Position numbers and translations under genes: made by a program
Notes under the pieces: generated by a model
Database searches by the model: none
What the model was told of the DNA's origin: nothing
What the model saw: only the letters and a program-made list of their open reading frames with translations
Shown: piece by piece, positions 24,442 through 32,064 of the stretch
How positions within the stretch are numbered: the stretch's first letter is position 1
Layout: every line of letters begins with the position of its first letter
Assembly (NCBI GenBank): GCA_903862655.1
Contig: CAIOZA010000050.1
Span: 1-64,000, forward strand
Length of the DNA: 64,000 nucleotides
Direction of reading: 5' to 3'
DNA from: an uncultured Ignavibacteria bacterium
Lineage (GTDB): Bacteria > Bacteroidota > Ignavibacteria > Kapaibacteriales > UBA2268

Positions 24442-25575
24442 TTATTCGAATAAATCAAGATATTCCTTAAAGATAAATATTCTGTTTCTCTTGTAACCTG
24501 TAACTTCCTTTAAAATATTAAGATTTACAAATTGATCGACTAATCTGTTAACAGTTGAGTTATTCAATTTTAAGATAACCGGTAAATCAGTTGTCTCAAT
24601 TAATGGTTCGCTAAAAAGGTAATTTAATAATTCAAGTGCAGATTTCGATCTTTTGCCTAAAGTTACAATTCTAGTTGATTCTATATCTGACTTTAAAGCA
24701 ATTATCTTTCTAAATGTATCAATTGCATTTTGCGATGTTTGGAAAACACCTTCCAGGAAGAACATCAACCATTGTCTTAAATCATTGTTAATTCTAGCTC
24801 TGGATAAGTTGTCGTAATATAGAAGCCTGTTCTTAGCAAAGAAATCAGATAGGTATAAGCAGGGCTTTGATAGTAAATTATTATTGATTAAATAAAGTGT
24901 GATTAATAATCTGCCAATTCTGCCATTACCATCAAGAAAAGGATGAATAGTCTCAAACTGATAATGAGAAATTCCTGCTTTAAGAAGAACTGGCAATTTA
25001 TTATTTTCATTATTGAAGAATTTTTCTAAATCACTCATCAAATCATTAACTTCGTCATTATGAGGTGGGATAAATGAGGCATCGTTTATCGAAGCACCAC
25101 CAATCCAATTTTGACTTTTTCGATATTCACCGGGTTGTTTGTTTTTACCTCTACAACCGGATAAAAGTATCTTATGCGTATTTTTAATCAATCTGGTGGA
25201 TATAGGCAGGCTGTTAAGTTCTGATATTGCAAAATTCATGGCAGAAATATAATTTTGTACCTCACTCCAGTCATCTCTCTTTTCGGGACTTATATTATCG
25301 GCTTTTTGCAGAATGTCTTCTATATTTGTCTGTGTTCCTTCTATCTTACTGCTCTGGCTGGCTTCCTTGCGAATGTGCATTTTAATAAAAAAGTCAACAT
25401 CCGGTATTAACTGAGAGTATGCATTAAGCTCGCCGAGTTTGATATCGGCTTTACTCAATAAACTTATCAAATTTAGATCACTGACCTCCCATTCAATATC
25501 AATCTTTTGGGGTAGAAAGGATTTGTACTTATATCTTTGCTGATATGAACCGGATTGAAAATTAGTTATATCCAT
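24442..25575 (-). CDS. Fic-family protein (AMPylase-type) with N-terminal inhibitory motif
   Basis: About 377 residues from the ATG at 25575 (MDITNFQSGSYQQRYKYKSF). The Fic core has HPFLDGNGRIGRL, the HPFx(D/E)GNGRxxR catalytic motif for AMP or similar transfer. Near residue 75 SSKIEGTQ matches the (S/T)xxxE(G/N) helix that blocks the active site in class II Fic proteins. A C-terminal winged-helix region (TTDLPVILKLNNSTVNRLVDQ) suggests DNA binding. The ORF-track start at 25590 is a TTG inside the operator repeats. Targets unknown. Such proteins often control their own promoter, which fits the repeats just upstream. Confidence 0.92.
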   Translation of the reverse strand: MDITNFQSGSYQQRYKYKSFLPQKIDIEWEVSDLNLISLLSKADIKLGELNAYSQLIPDVDFFIKMHIRKEASQSSKIEGTQTNIEDILQKADNISPEKRDDWSEVQNYISAMNFAISELNSLPISTRLIKNTHKILLSGCRGKNKQPGEYRKSQNWIGGASINDASFIPPHNDEVNDLMSDLEKFFNNENNKLPVLLKAGISHYQFETIHPFLDGNGRIGRLLITLYLINNNLLSKPCLYLSDFFAKNRLLYYDNLSRARINNDLRQWLMFFLEGVFQTSQNAIDTFRKIIALKSDIESTRIVTLGKRSKSALELLNYLFSEPLIETTDLPVILKLNNSTVNRLVDQFVNLNILKEVTGYKRNRIFIFKEYLDLFE

Positions 25576-25585
25576 TTCTGTTTCC

Positions 25586-25689
25586 TGCAATTATGAAAAT
25601 TTATATTTGCACTTAATGCCTTAACTGCAAATATAAGAAATTATAATTGCAGAAAAGCACCTAAATGCAATTATAAATCAAAAAAGAGA
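25586..25689 (-). promoter_or_regulatory. 40-bp-periodic operator repeats upstream of fic
   Basis: Half-sites TGCAAWTATR start at 25586, 25626 and 25666, exactly 40 bases apart. Their inverted partners TATAWTTGCA start at 25602 and 25642, also 40 apart. The two full inverted repeats, TATATTTGCA-N14-TGCAAATATA and TATAATTGCA-N14-TGCAATTATA, have identical 14-base spacers. The array sits immediately before the fic ATG, where a repressor would act. Confidence 0.75.
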
Positions 25690-25786
25690 AAAATATAACA
25701 ATCTCCTATATCTGTAATCCTGTTTGACACTTATTTCGCTAACTAATAGACTAGCTAATTATACCTCAGATTATAAGTACATTCGA
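25690..25786 (+). pseudogene. Decayed partial copy of the tRNA-Thr locus
   Basis: ATCTGTAATCCTGTTTGACA at about 25709-25728 resembles TTTGTAATCCTATTTGACG just before the tRNA. The next ~25 bases (GCTAACTAATAGACTAGCTAATT) follow the tRNA D arm and anticodon stem (GCTCAGCTGGTAGAGCAGCTGATT) with scattered changes. No T arm or acceptor 3' half can be drawn, so it is not functional. Together with the true tRNA it brackets the fic gene. Confidence 0.45.
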
Positions 25787-25837
25787 CGAAAATGTAATCT
25801 GGTTTACAATTCATTTTTTCCAGAGTATTATTATTTT

Positions 25838-26494
25838 TTGAATATATTACTGAAATATATATTTGTTTTGATTTTTCTCACAATGATGTATTCATGTAAC
25901 AACATGAACGTATCAGTGTGTATTCCCAATATCAATCCCGATTCTATCAGAACGCAGATGCTTCCTCTGTCTGTTGGCAATTACTGGGTTTATGAGGATA
26001 GCAATATCTCCGGAGGCAAGGATACCGTTAAGTTCGAAATTACCGGCTTGCAGAATATCTACTATTACAAATTGGGTAATAAGAGAAAAATGATGGGTTA
26101 CAGAATTAAGCAATCATCATCCAAACCCAATCTCAGCAGAATTGATTTTTACTATGTCAAATGCGAATCTCAGACACAGCTGGTCTATTCGGAGGAGGAC
26201 GATCCTAATAATATAACCGGCTTCTCCGACGTTTTATCCGAGAATCCCGAAACAGCTCAGATAGATACATCGAACCAGTACATCCGGTTTGAAGGAACAG
26301 AAAATATTGACACCAGGTTTGGCAATCTGCAATGCTACGTGATGGAGAAAATCCCTCATTCCAAGAAGGAGCTTATCACATCCCACAATAGATCATACTA
26401 TCACAAAGGAATAGGTCTTGTAAAAGTTCATTTCTTATCTCAGGACAAAATCTTCAGCGAACGCAATCTGATAAAATACGTGGTGAAGAAATAG
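25838..26494 (+). CDS. Putative lipoprotein, paralog 1
   Basis: The ORF is open from 25724, but its first part is the decayed tRNA region. A TTG at 25838 gives a good lipoprotein signal (MNILLKYIFVLIFLTMMYSC). The mature part begins with a segment shared with the next gene: IPNINPDSIRTQMLPLSVGN followed by YWVYEDSN. The rest is beta-rich with no known catalytic motif. It is a tandem paralog of 26621-27292; the family is common in this bacterial group as lipoproteins of unknown role. Confidence 0.7.
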   Translation: MNILLKYIFVLIFLTMMYSCNNMNVSVCIPNINPDSIRTQMLPLSVGNYWVYEDSNISGGKDTVKFEITGLQNIYYYKLGNKRKMMGYRIKQSSSKPNLSRIDFYYVKCESQTQLVYSEEDDPNNITGFSDVLSENPETAQIDTSNQYIRFEGTENIDTRFGNLQCYVMEKIPHSKKELITSHNRSYYHKGIGLVKVHFLSQDKIFSERNLIKYVVKK

Positions 26495-26620
26495 GGATAT
26501 CTGACTCCAAGTTTCTATCATCACTAAATAATCTTCTAAATTTATTTTCTTTATATTTCTAATATTTCCTTATATTGTCGGATTACAATATTATATATTT
26601 AATATTTATTCGGGGCATCT

Positions 26621-27292
26621 ATGAAGTATTTTCTAATATCTCTATCTTTGCTTCTTTGTTACTCATGCTCTAATCCTATAAACTGGTACACTGCAAAGAT
26701 ACCAACAATACATCCTGATTCAATCCGAACACAAATGCTCCCTGTTTCGGTGGGGAATTACTGGACTTACGAAATCAATTATATTCAAGAAGGGATTAAA
26801 GACACTTTCGAAGTTAAGGTTCTGTCATTAGATACCGTTCACGTATATGTAAACAATAGAGACACAACTACATTAGCTTATAAGCTTAATTGGAATAAGA
26901 ATCTTAGCTCGGAAAAAAATACTAAGTACTTTTATTATTTTAAATCCGAAACACAGACACAAGTTACACAGTCAAGAGAACCTGAACCCAAGACAATTAA
27001 ATGGTATTATGAGATAATTTATGAAGAACCAGGTATAAATATGATTGATCCGGATAATCCAGACAGAAAATGGGTTGGAAAGAGATTTATTAATACAAAA
27101 TATGGGAAAAAATATTGCTATTATATGGAGAGCACTATTAATGATTATATTTCTAAAAGGCGGGAAGATGACTTGGTTTATCAGATTTGTACTTACTATT
27201 TAAAAGGTGTTGGCGAAATAAGAGAGGAATGTTATAATTCAAAAGGAAAAGTAATTATTGAAAAAGATTTGATTGATTATAAAGTAAAGTAG
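26621..27292 (+). CDS. Putative lipoprotein, paralog 2
   Basis: 223 residues with a lipoprotein signal (MKYFLISLSLLLCYSCSN). The opening IPTIHPDSIRTQMLPVSVGN and YWTYEIN matches paralog 1, and both share the FYYFK.ESQTQ stretch and a C-terminal YYLKGVGEIR-type line. The two are diverged duplicates, with paralog 1 more GC-rich. Function unknown. Confidence 0.75.
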   Translation: MKYFLISLSLLLCYSCSNPINWYTAKIPTIHPDSIRTQMLPVSVGNYWTYEINYIQEGIKDTFEVKVLSLDTVHVYVNNRDTTTLAYKLNWNKNLSSEKNTKYFYYFKSETQTQVTQSREPEPKTIKWYYEIIYEEPGINMIDPDNPDRKWVGKRFINTKYGKKYCYYMESTINDYISKRREDDLVYQICTYYLKGVGEIREECYNSKGKVIIEKDLIDYKVK

Positions 27293-27321
27293 GGAATAAT
27301 CATCTTCATTTGTAAAATTAT

Positions 27322-28140
27322 TTGAAAGCAATTCTAATGGCTCTTTTTCTTTTATTAATGCTTACATATTATACTGAGACCACATTTGGGGATTATGATT
27401 CACTTTATGGAATGATGACTGTATATGGAGACTATCGTCAATGTCAGGTATTTCAGACAAACTTTAAATCAGACACTTTGGACATTAAATCCAGAAAATT
27501 AAAAGCCTCAATTAAATATGATTCTAGTGGAAAAAAAGTTGAGCTTATTATTTTTGATATTGATGGGTCTAATCATGAATCAAGAGACATATATATCTAT
27601 AATAAAAATAAATTAACGAAAATTATAAATTATTATGTTGACCAAAGCAAACCAGGTACAGTCAGGAAATTTGAGTATGATAGTCTTGGTCAACAAACCA
27701 GAGAAATAATTCTTTGGCGTGATAGTACGATACTCGATGATAAAATAATAACTTATGTTCGAACAGAAAATCAACTTGAAAAAACAACGACTGGGTCCAG
27801 CTATGATGATGGTACCGAAATAATAAAGTATGATAAATTTGGGAAAAAAATAGAATCTTCATTTAACACTTCACTTTCACACGGGAAATTTGTGTGTGAA
27901 TATAACGATAAAAACAAGCTAATAAAAGAAGTTCTTTATTCATGGGGAACAGACATTACCGGTACACACAGTCTACAATATGATAATAATGGTAACTGCA
28001 TATTTGAGAGTTATATCACACCCAATGAATACTACATTCATAAATTATGGTATGATGAAGCAGGAAACGTAACGAAAATTTTAAATTTAAACAAAGATTC
28101 AAAGCCTAGGTTTATTCTGGAATTTGTCTATAGCAAGTAA
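27322..28140 (+). CDS. Secreted YD-repeat-like protein
   Basis: 272 residues starting from a TTG at 27322 or the ATG at 27337. A hydrophobic N-terminus is followed by several ~25-residue lines such as KFEYDSLGQQTREIILW, IIKYDKFGKKIESSF, SLQYDNNGNCIFESYI and LWYDEAGNVTKILNL. These are the YD/RHS-type strand repeats. It is too short for a full RHS shell. It probably belongs with the two lipoproteins upstream. The stop codon directly abuts the DUF1697 3'-end copy at 28142. Confidence 0.65.
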   Translation: MKAILMALFLLLMLTYYTETTFGDYDSLYGMMTVYGDYRQCQVFQTNFKSDTLDIKSRKLKASIKYDSSGKKVELIIFDIDGSNHESRDIYIYNKNKLTKIINYYVDQSKPGTVRKFEYDSLGQQTREIILWRDSTILDDKIITYVRTENQLEKTTTGSSYDDGTEIIKYDKFGKKIESSFNTSLSHGKFVCEYNDKNKLIKEVLYSWGTDITGTHSLQYDNNGNCIFESYITPNEYYIHKLWYDEAGNVTKILNLNKDSKPRFILEFVYSK

Positions 28141-28141
28141 A

Positions 28142-28210
28142 TTATTTTCCTTCTCCCATCCTCACCAGCTCCAGCACAGTTTTCCAGTTTCGTGTGGTGG
28201 CGTGGGTTTT
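28142..28210 (-). repeat. Distal copy of the DUF1697 gene 3' end
   Basis: On the minus strand this reads ATTRNWKTVLELVRMGEGK and stop, the conserved C-terminus of DUF1697 proteins; the intact gene nearby ends ATTRNWKTVLELVRMGSIG. It matches 30339-30407 very closely and 31029-31097 closely. It starts exactly at the stop codon of the restriction enzyme gene. It has the same orientation as the intact gene. Confidence 0.85.
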
Positions 28211-29192
28211 AATATGTACCAAGGAACTTATGTCCATTGAAATGGATTAAATGGTCAGGATTATCAGCTATCCAGACTTCAGTTTCCCATGCAATTTCCA
28301 TTATCCATTTTTTAAAAATTACTTTGGTGAGAAAAGCTGTCACAAAAATTAATTCTGCTTTACAATCCTTTAAAAGTTTTTTTAATTCTAAAACTCTAAT
28401 TTCACTCATTGGTCCAGAGCTATGAACAGCTTCGATCAAAAATAACCAATTATTATTTTTGCTAAATGCTATAATATCTGGCAACTCATCATGTGAAAGC
28501 TCAAAAAAGCCAATATTCTGTAATTCATTTAACTCAATATGTAGCATTTTATTTGAAGTATCACCTATGTACAAAACTTCACAATCACTACCAAACCGAG
28601 GTAAAAAATGTTCGATTATTTGTTTTTGTAGGAGATTGTGTTCCCCATAAGAAAATATAAGTGGTTTACCATTAGGTAGTTTTACAGGTATTTTATCAAT
28701 ATCTCGTTTCCTAGCTAATTGTTCAGAAAGCGAAGGTCTATTTTCATTGAATTTGTTCAATTCTATCTGCCAATTTTTGGTATTATAATGAATGATTAAA
28801 TTTTTAAAATCAGGATGGATTGAATATCCACGTGTTGGATTATTTGTAGCAGATTTTTTATTGTCGCCACTATTGATTACAATATCTGATAACACAAGTG
28901 TTTTTAAATCTTTACGTCTGATATCATCATAAGATCCAGATGAAATATTTTCTTTGAAATTTAAATTTAGAAAATTTATTATATCCCTTGTTTTTAAATT
29001 CTTATCAGAAATAGCATTTTTCCAACTACCAGTTACTCCAGCAACAGCTAAAAAGCACATTGCTGTGCGTTCTAATCTTCTTTCTGTTGTTTGATCTAAA
29101 GGAATTCCCACACTGAACAAAATGTCAAGTGCCTCATCAATTAATATTTTTATATTATTTGGCTTCTTACTATTTGAAATGTAGTTTTTCAT
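28209..29192 (-). CDS. Type II restriction endonuclease, BsuBI/PstI family
   Basis: 327 residues. The C-terminal half carries the family pattern: IFSYGEHNLLQKQIIEHFLP, a nuclease-like core at ELPDIIAFSKNNNWLFLIEAVHSSGP (D...E-x-V), and FKKWIMEIAWETEVWIADNP with DHLIHFNG. The N-terminal half (FSVGIPLDQTTERRLERTAM onward) fits the BsuBI/PstI N-terminal helical domain. It follows the cytosine methyltransferase by two bases. Prototype BsuBI and PstI cut CTGCAG and pair with adenine methyltransferases, so the site here may differ. The stop codon coincides with the DUF1697 repeat. Confidence 0.85.
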   Translation of the reverse strand: MKNYISNSKKPNNIKILIDEALDILFSVGIPLDQTTERRLERTAMCFLAVAGVTGSWKNAISDKNLKTRDIINFLNLNFKENISSGSYDDIRRKDLKTLVLSDIVINSGDNKKSATNNPTRGYSIHPDFKNLIIHYNTKNWQIELNKFNENRPSLSEQLARKRDIDKIPVKLPNGKPLIFSYGEHNLLQKQIIEHFLPRFGSDCEVLYIGDTSNKMLHIELNELQNIGFFELSHDELPDIIAFSKNNNWLFLIEAVHSSGPMSEIRVLELKKLLKDCKAELIFVTAFLTKVIFKKWIMEIAWETEVWIADNPDHLIHFNGHKFLGTY

Positions 29193-29194
29193 AA

Positions 29195-30232
29195 TTAAAA
29201 CAAAGTAAATTCTTTATTAGCAATCATTTTGTTATCAAGAACTGTTTCAATTGAAAAGATTTCATCCATTTTGTAACAATCTTTTAATGCTAATGCCAGA
29301 TTATAAGCTAAAAGAGGAGGCACTGCATTTCCAATTTGATAAAACTGTTGTGTTTCAGTACCAGAAAATTCGAACCAATCAGGGAAACTTTGCAATCTTG
29401 CTGCCTCTCTTACTAAGATACGTCTTCTTCTTCCATCATGTAATCTTATTCTCTGCATATCACCGGTTGCACCTGCAAGATTTCTACAAGTCAATGTCCG
29501 AGCTGGTCTATTAGGGTATAAGTCTCTAGGATTAATGCAAGATGAAGCGATTTCATAATTTGAAATATATTTATCCATAGATTCAGTGAGGAACTTGCTT
29601 TCAGGTGGAGTTGTATACATTAGATCTCCTATTGCTTCTAAAACTGAAACCTTATTTACCTTTTGTTTGGGGAAAGTAAATTTAGTTCGATGCCCAATTA
29701 CAAATAAACGTTCTCTATTTTGAGGTACACCAAAATTTACGGCATTTATTAGTTTAAAATCAATTACATATCCGAGCTTATGTAGTTCATTAATTATTAA
29801 CTCAAAATACCATTTATTGGAATATAAAAGACCTCTTACATTTTCAAACAAGAAAACTTTTGGTTGAAGTTTTTTAACAGCATCAATAAAGACAGGAAAA
29901 CCATCCCTAGAATCTTTGATTCCTTTTTGATAACCTCCAACACTGAAGGGTTGGCATGGAGGACCTCCGATAATGATTTCAGCTTGAGGATAATCAAAAT
30001 CAAGATCAAGTTTTACAGCATGACAATTACTTCCCAAATTATTGGTATATGTATTCGCTGCAACTTTGTCCATCTCAAAACCAATGGTTTTGTATCCAGC
30101 TGCTTCAAATCCTAAAGATAATCCACCACAACCAGCAAATAAATCAAGTACTAGTTCCTTTTCAGTTGTATTTGGTCTTAAAAAACTATTTATCTGTGTT
30201 ATATAGTCCATAGATTGATTTTTATTATTCAT
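29195..30232 (-). CDS. DNA (cytosine-5-)-methyltransferase
   Basis: 345 residues with the C5-methyltransferase motifs in order: I (LDLFAGCGGLSLGFEAAGY), IV (GGPPCQPFSVGG, catalytic Cys), VI (FLFENVRGLL), VIII (QNRERLFVIG), a target-recognition stretch with RPARTLTCRNLAGATGD, and X (FYQIGNAVPPLLAYNLA). It protects host DNA against the adjacent BsuBI/PstI-family nuclease. Order is methyltransferase first, nuclease second, in one operon. It is AT-rich like other accessory genes here. Confidence 0.95.
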   Translation of the reverse strand: MNNKNQSMDYITQINSFLRPNTTEKELVLDLFAGCGGLSLGFEAAGYKTIGFEMDKVAANTYTNNLGSNCHAVKLDLDFDYPQAEIIIGGPPCQPFSVGGYQKGIKDSRDGFPVFIDAVKKLQPKVFLFENVRGLLYSNKWYFELIINELHKLGYVIDFKLINAVNFGVPQNRERLFVIGHRTKFTFPKQKVNKVSVLEAIGDLMYTTPPESKFLTESMDKYISNYEIASSCINPRDLYPNRPARTLTCRNLAGATGDMQRIRLHDGRRRRILVREAARLQSFPDWFEFSGTETQQFYQIGNAVPPLLAYNLALALKDCYKMDEIFSIETVLDNKMIANKEFTLF

Positions 30233-30338
30233 TTTATTATTTATACTAAATACAATATATCAAAACAAACACAAACTTCTTATCTTTACATCGTGTACAT
30301 CTTAATAATATTGGGATTAGGTTATGCATATTTCTCAT
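30233..30338. other. Short AT-rich upstream region of the R-M operon
   Basis: About 100 bases between the methyltransferase start and the DUF1697 copy; it should hold the R-M promoter. No box is convincing. Confidence 0.3.
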
Positions 30339-30445
30339 TTATTTTCCTTCTCCCATCCTCACCAGCTCCAGTACTGTTTTCCAGTTGCGGGTGGTGGCGC
30401 GGGTTTTGAGATTCCTGCAAAATTTTCCACCAAGGCTTTTAATAT
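30339..30445 (-). repeat. Middle copy of the DUF1697 gene 3' end
   Basis: On the minus strand: GGKFCRNLKTRATTRNWKTV followed by LELVRMGEGK and stop. This is a longer remnant than the distal copy, and its upstream part still aligns with NNNFFESKLNTPATTRNWKT of the intact protein. The nucleotide sequence differs from the intact gene at about one base in eight over the shared part. Confidence 0.8.
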
Positions 30446-30526
30446 ATAACTTGTACAATTATATGGACACAGTTTTTATTCACTATTCAAAATTAGATGA
30501 ATACTCACTTAAAATTTCAATTCCCC

Positions 30527-30973
30527 CTAATAATTGTTATTGATTTCATTTATAATAAAAACTTCAAATTCTTTTACAAAATCAGTAATTTTATTTAATA
30601 TATTATTATAAATGGCTTCATCAATCTCATTAATGATATAATGCATTTCTTCCATATCAAACCATAATCCTGGCCTACCATAATCAGCTCTAATTATCAT
30701 TTTTGTTGTATCCCATTCCATATCTCGTATTTCTGGATAATTAAAATCAATGGACAATACTGGTCCTTCATCATCATTATTTTGATAAGGTTCTAGTAAA
30801 AATACTTCCAACACAAAACCAAGAAATTTGAAATTATATTTATTATTCACTGTATTGATAAAAGAAATATTCTTTTTTATCATATCTTCTGTGTTGGCTT
30901 TAACATCATTAAGCGAAGTTAAAATATCGAATTCTATTCTTTCTTTTAACATAATTATTTTATTATTATTCAT
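30527..30973 (-). CDS. Hypothetical protein in DUF1697-associated cassette
   Basis: 148 residues, acidic, mostly helical at both ends (LKERIEFDILTSLNDVKANT and NEIDEAIYNNILNKITDFVK), with a beta-rich middle (PVLSIDFNYPEIRDMEWDTT). No motif I recognise and no signal peptide. It is the only gene between the intact DUF1697 3' end and the middle copy. By position it may be an immunity or defence-related protein, but nothing in the sequence proves that. Confidence 0.6.
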   Translation of the reverse strand: MNNNKIIMLKERIEFDILTSLNDVKANTEDMIKKNISFINTVNNKYNFKFLGFVLEVFLLEPYQNNDDEGPVLSIDFNYPEIRDMEWDTTKMIIRADYGRPGLWFDMEEMHYIINEIDEAIYNNILNKITDFVKEFEVFIINEINNNY

Positions 30974-31028
30974 TAATTCTCCCTATTAATAATCAGTATC
31001 ATATTAACTCAAACCACATTCATATTAG

Positions 31029-31583
31029 CTATCCAATGCTTCCCATTCTCACCAGCTCCAGCACTGTTTTCCAGTTGCGGGTAGTGGCGGGGGTATTAAG
31101 TTTCGATTCGAAGAAGTTGTTGTTGAGTTTACTATTACCGTAGTTTTTGGGACAGAACAGATATATTGCTTTTTCTATCACCTCGAATTCATCATCGGTT
31201 TTTACTTCATTGCGTATCTTGTCAATCAGTGCTTGTTCCGGCACATCAGCCAGGAATGTTACATAGAGGAAGTTGATGTCTTCATGTCTGTCGTTTACGA
31301 AAGGATTATTCCCGGAGACAGTCTTCATTTCCTCCAGACTCAGCACCAGTACAGGTACATCGAAGCCAAACACATCTGAGATTTTTGAAGTGATAGTTTT
31401 TTCAAGTTCAGAATTTGGAGTTTCCTTGGTTTGGAATATCACATTGCCGCTCTGTATATAGCTTTGCACTGATTGGAAACCGAGATCCTCGTACATTTCC
31501 CGCAGGGCATCCATCTTTATCAGCTTCTGACCACTGACGTTGATTCCACGCAGGATTGAGATATATGTTTGTAGTTTAGGCAA
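31029..31583 (-). CDS. DUF1697 family protein
   Basis: 184 residues. It opens TYISILRGINVSGQKLIKMD, then LGFQSVQSYIQSGNVIFQTK, and ends KLNNNFFESKLNTPATTRNW followed by KTVLELVRMGSIG. These are the N-terminal, middle and C-terminal conserved blocks of DUF1697, a cytosolic family of unknown function. Full length. It lies 12 bases downstream of rfaE2 and could be co-transcribed. Its 3' end is the repeated sequence flanking the R-M and unknown-gene cassettes. Confidence 0.92.
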   Translation of the reverse strand: MPKLQTYISILRGINVSGQKLIKMDALREMYEDLGFQSVQSYIQSGNVIFQTKETPNSELEKTITSKISDVFGFDVPVLVLSLEEMKTVSGNNPFVNDRHEDINFLYVTFLADVPEQALIDKIRNEVKTDDEFEVIEKAIYLFCPKNYGNSKLNNNFFESKLNTPATTRNWKTVLELVRMGSIG

Positions 31584-31595
31584 GATCTTACCTCG

Positions 31596-32063
31596 TCAGC
31601 AATTTGTCTGCATCTTGTTGATAGTGGCGGTTGTGGACTTGCCGTCAACAAGAGGGATAACAACGACATTACCGCCTCGTGCTTCTACGATGTCAGCTCC
31701 TACAATCGTATCGCGGCTGTAGTCGCCGCCTTTGGCTAATATATCGGGTTGAATAAGCTTTATCAGATTGAAAGGTGTGTCTTCGGGGAAAATTACAACA
31801 TGGTCTATCGAACGCAGAGCAAGGAGTACAGCGGCTCTGTCGACTTCATTGTTTATCGGACGTGATTCACCTTTCAGTCTGCGGACGGACGCATCGCTGT
31901 TCAGACCGAGAATCAGAACATCGCCCAGATCCTTAGCTTTCTGCAGATATGTCGTATGTCCCACATGGAGAATATCGAAGCATCCGTTAGTGAAGACAAT
32001 GCTTTTGCCCTCATTGCGAAGTTGATTGCTGAACTGCTCTATTTCTTCGATTGGTATCAGCAT
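31596..32063 (-). CDS. rfaE2: D-glycero-beta-D-manno-heptose 1-phosphate adenylyltransferase
   Basis: I take the ATG at 32063 ([20 protein letters not shown]), one base after the kinase stop; the ORF-track start at 32090 would overlap the kinase gene. The nucleotidyltransferase motif [17 protein letters not shown] (HxGH), then [13 protein letters not shown] and [16 protein letters not shown] identify the HldE C-terminal-type enzyme, which makes ADP-heptose for LPS inner core. It is the separate-gene version of E. coli HldE. Confidence 0.93.
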   Translation of the reverse strand: MLIPIEEIEQFSNQLRNEGKSIVFTNGCFDILHVGHTTYLQKAKDLGDVLILGLNSDASVRRLKGESRPINNEVDRAAVLLALRSIDHVVIFPEDTPFNLIKLIQPDILAKGGDYSRDTIVGADIVEARGGNVVVIPLVDGKSTTATINKMQTNC

Positions 32064-32064
32064 C

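Larger units (their letters stand above)
28142..31028. mobile_element. Two cassettes stacked at the DUF1697 3' end
   Basis: Reading leftward from the intact DUF1697 gene (31029): a ~0.6-kb AT-rich unit with one unknown gene, a DUF1697 3'-end copy (30339-30445), a ~2.1-kb unit with the restriction-modification pair, and another copy (28142-28210). No recombinase is encoded. The copies differ from the intact end at several bases, so they were carried by the incoming DNA and are not fresh target duplications. Confidence 0.65.
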
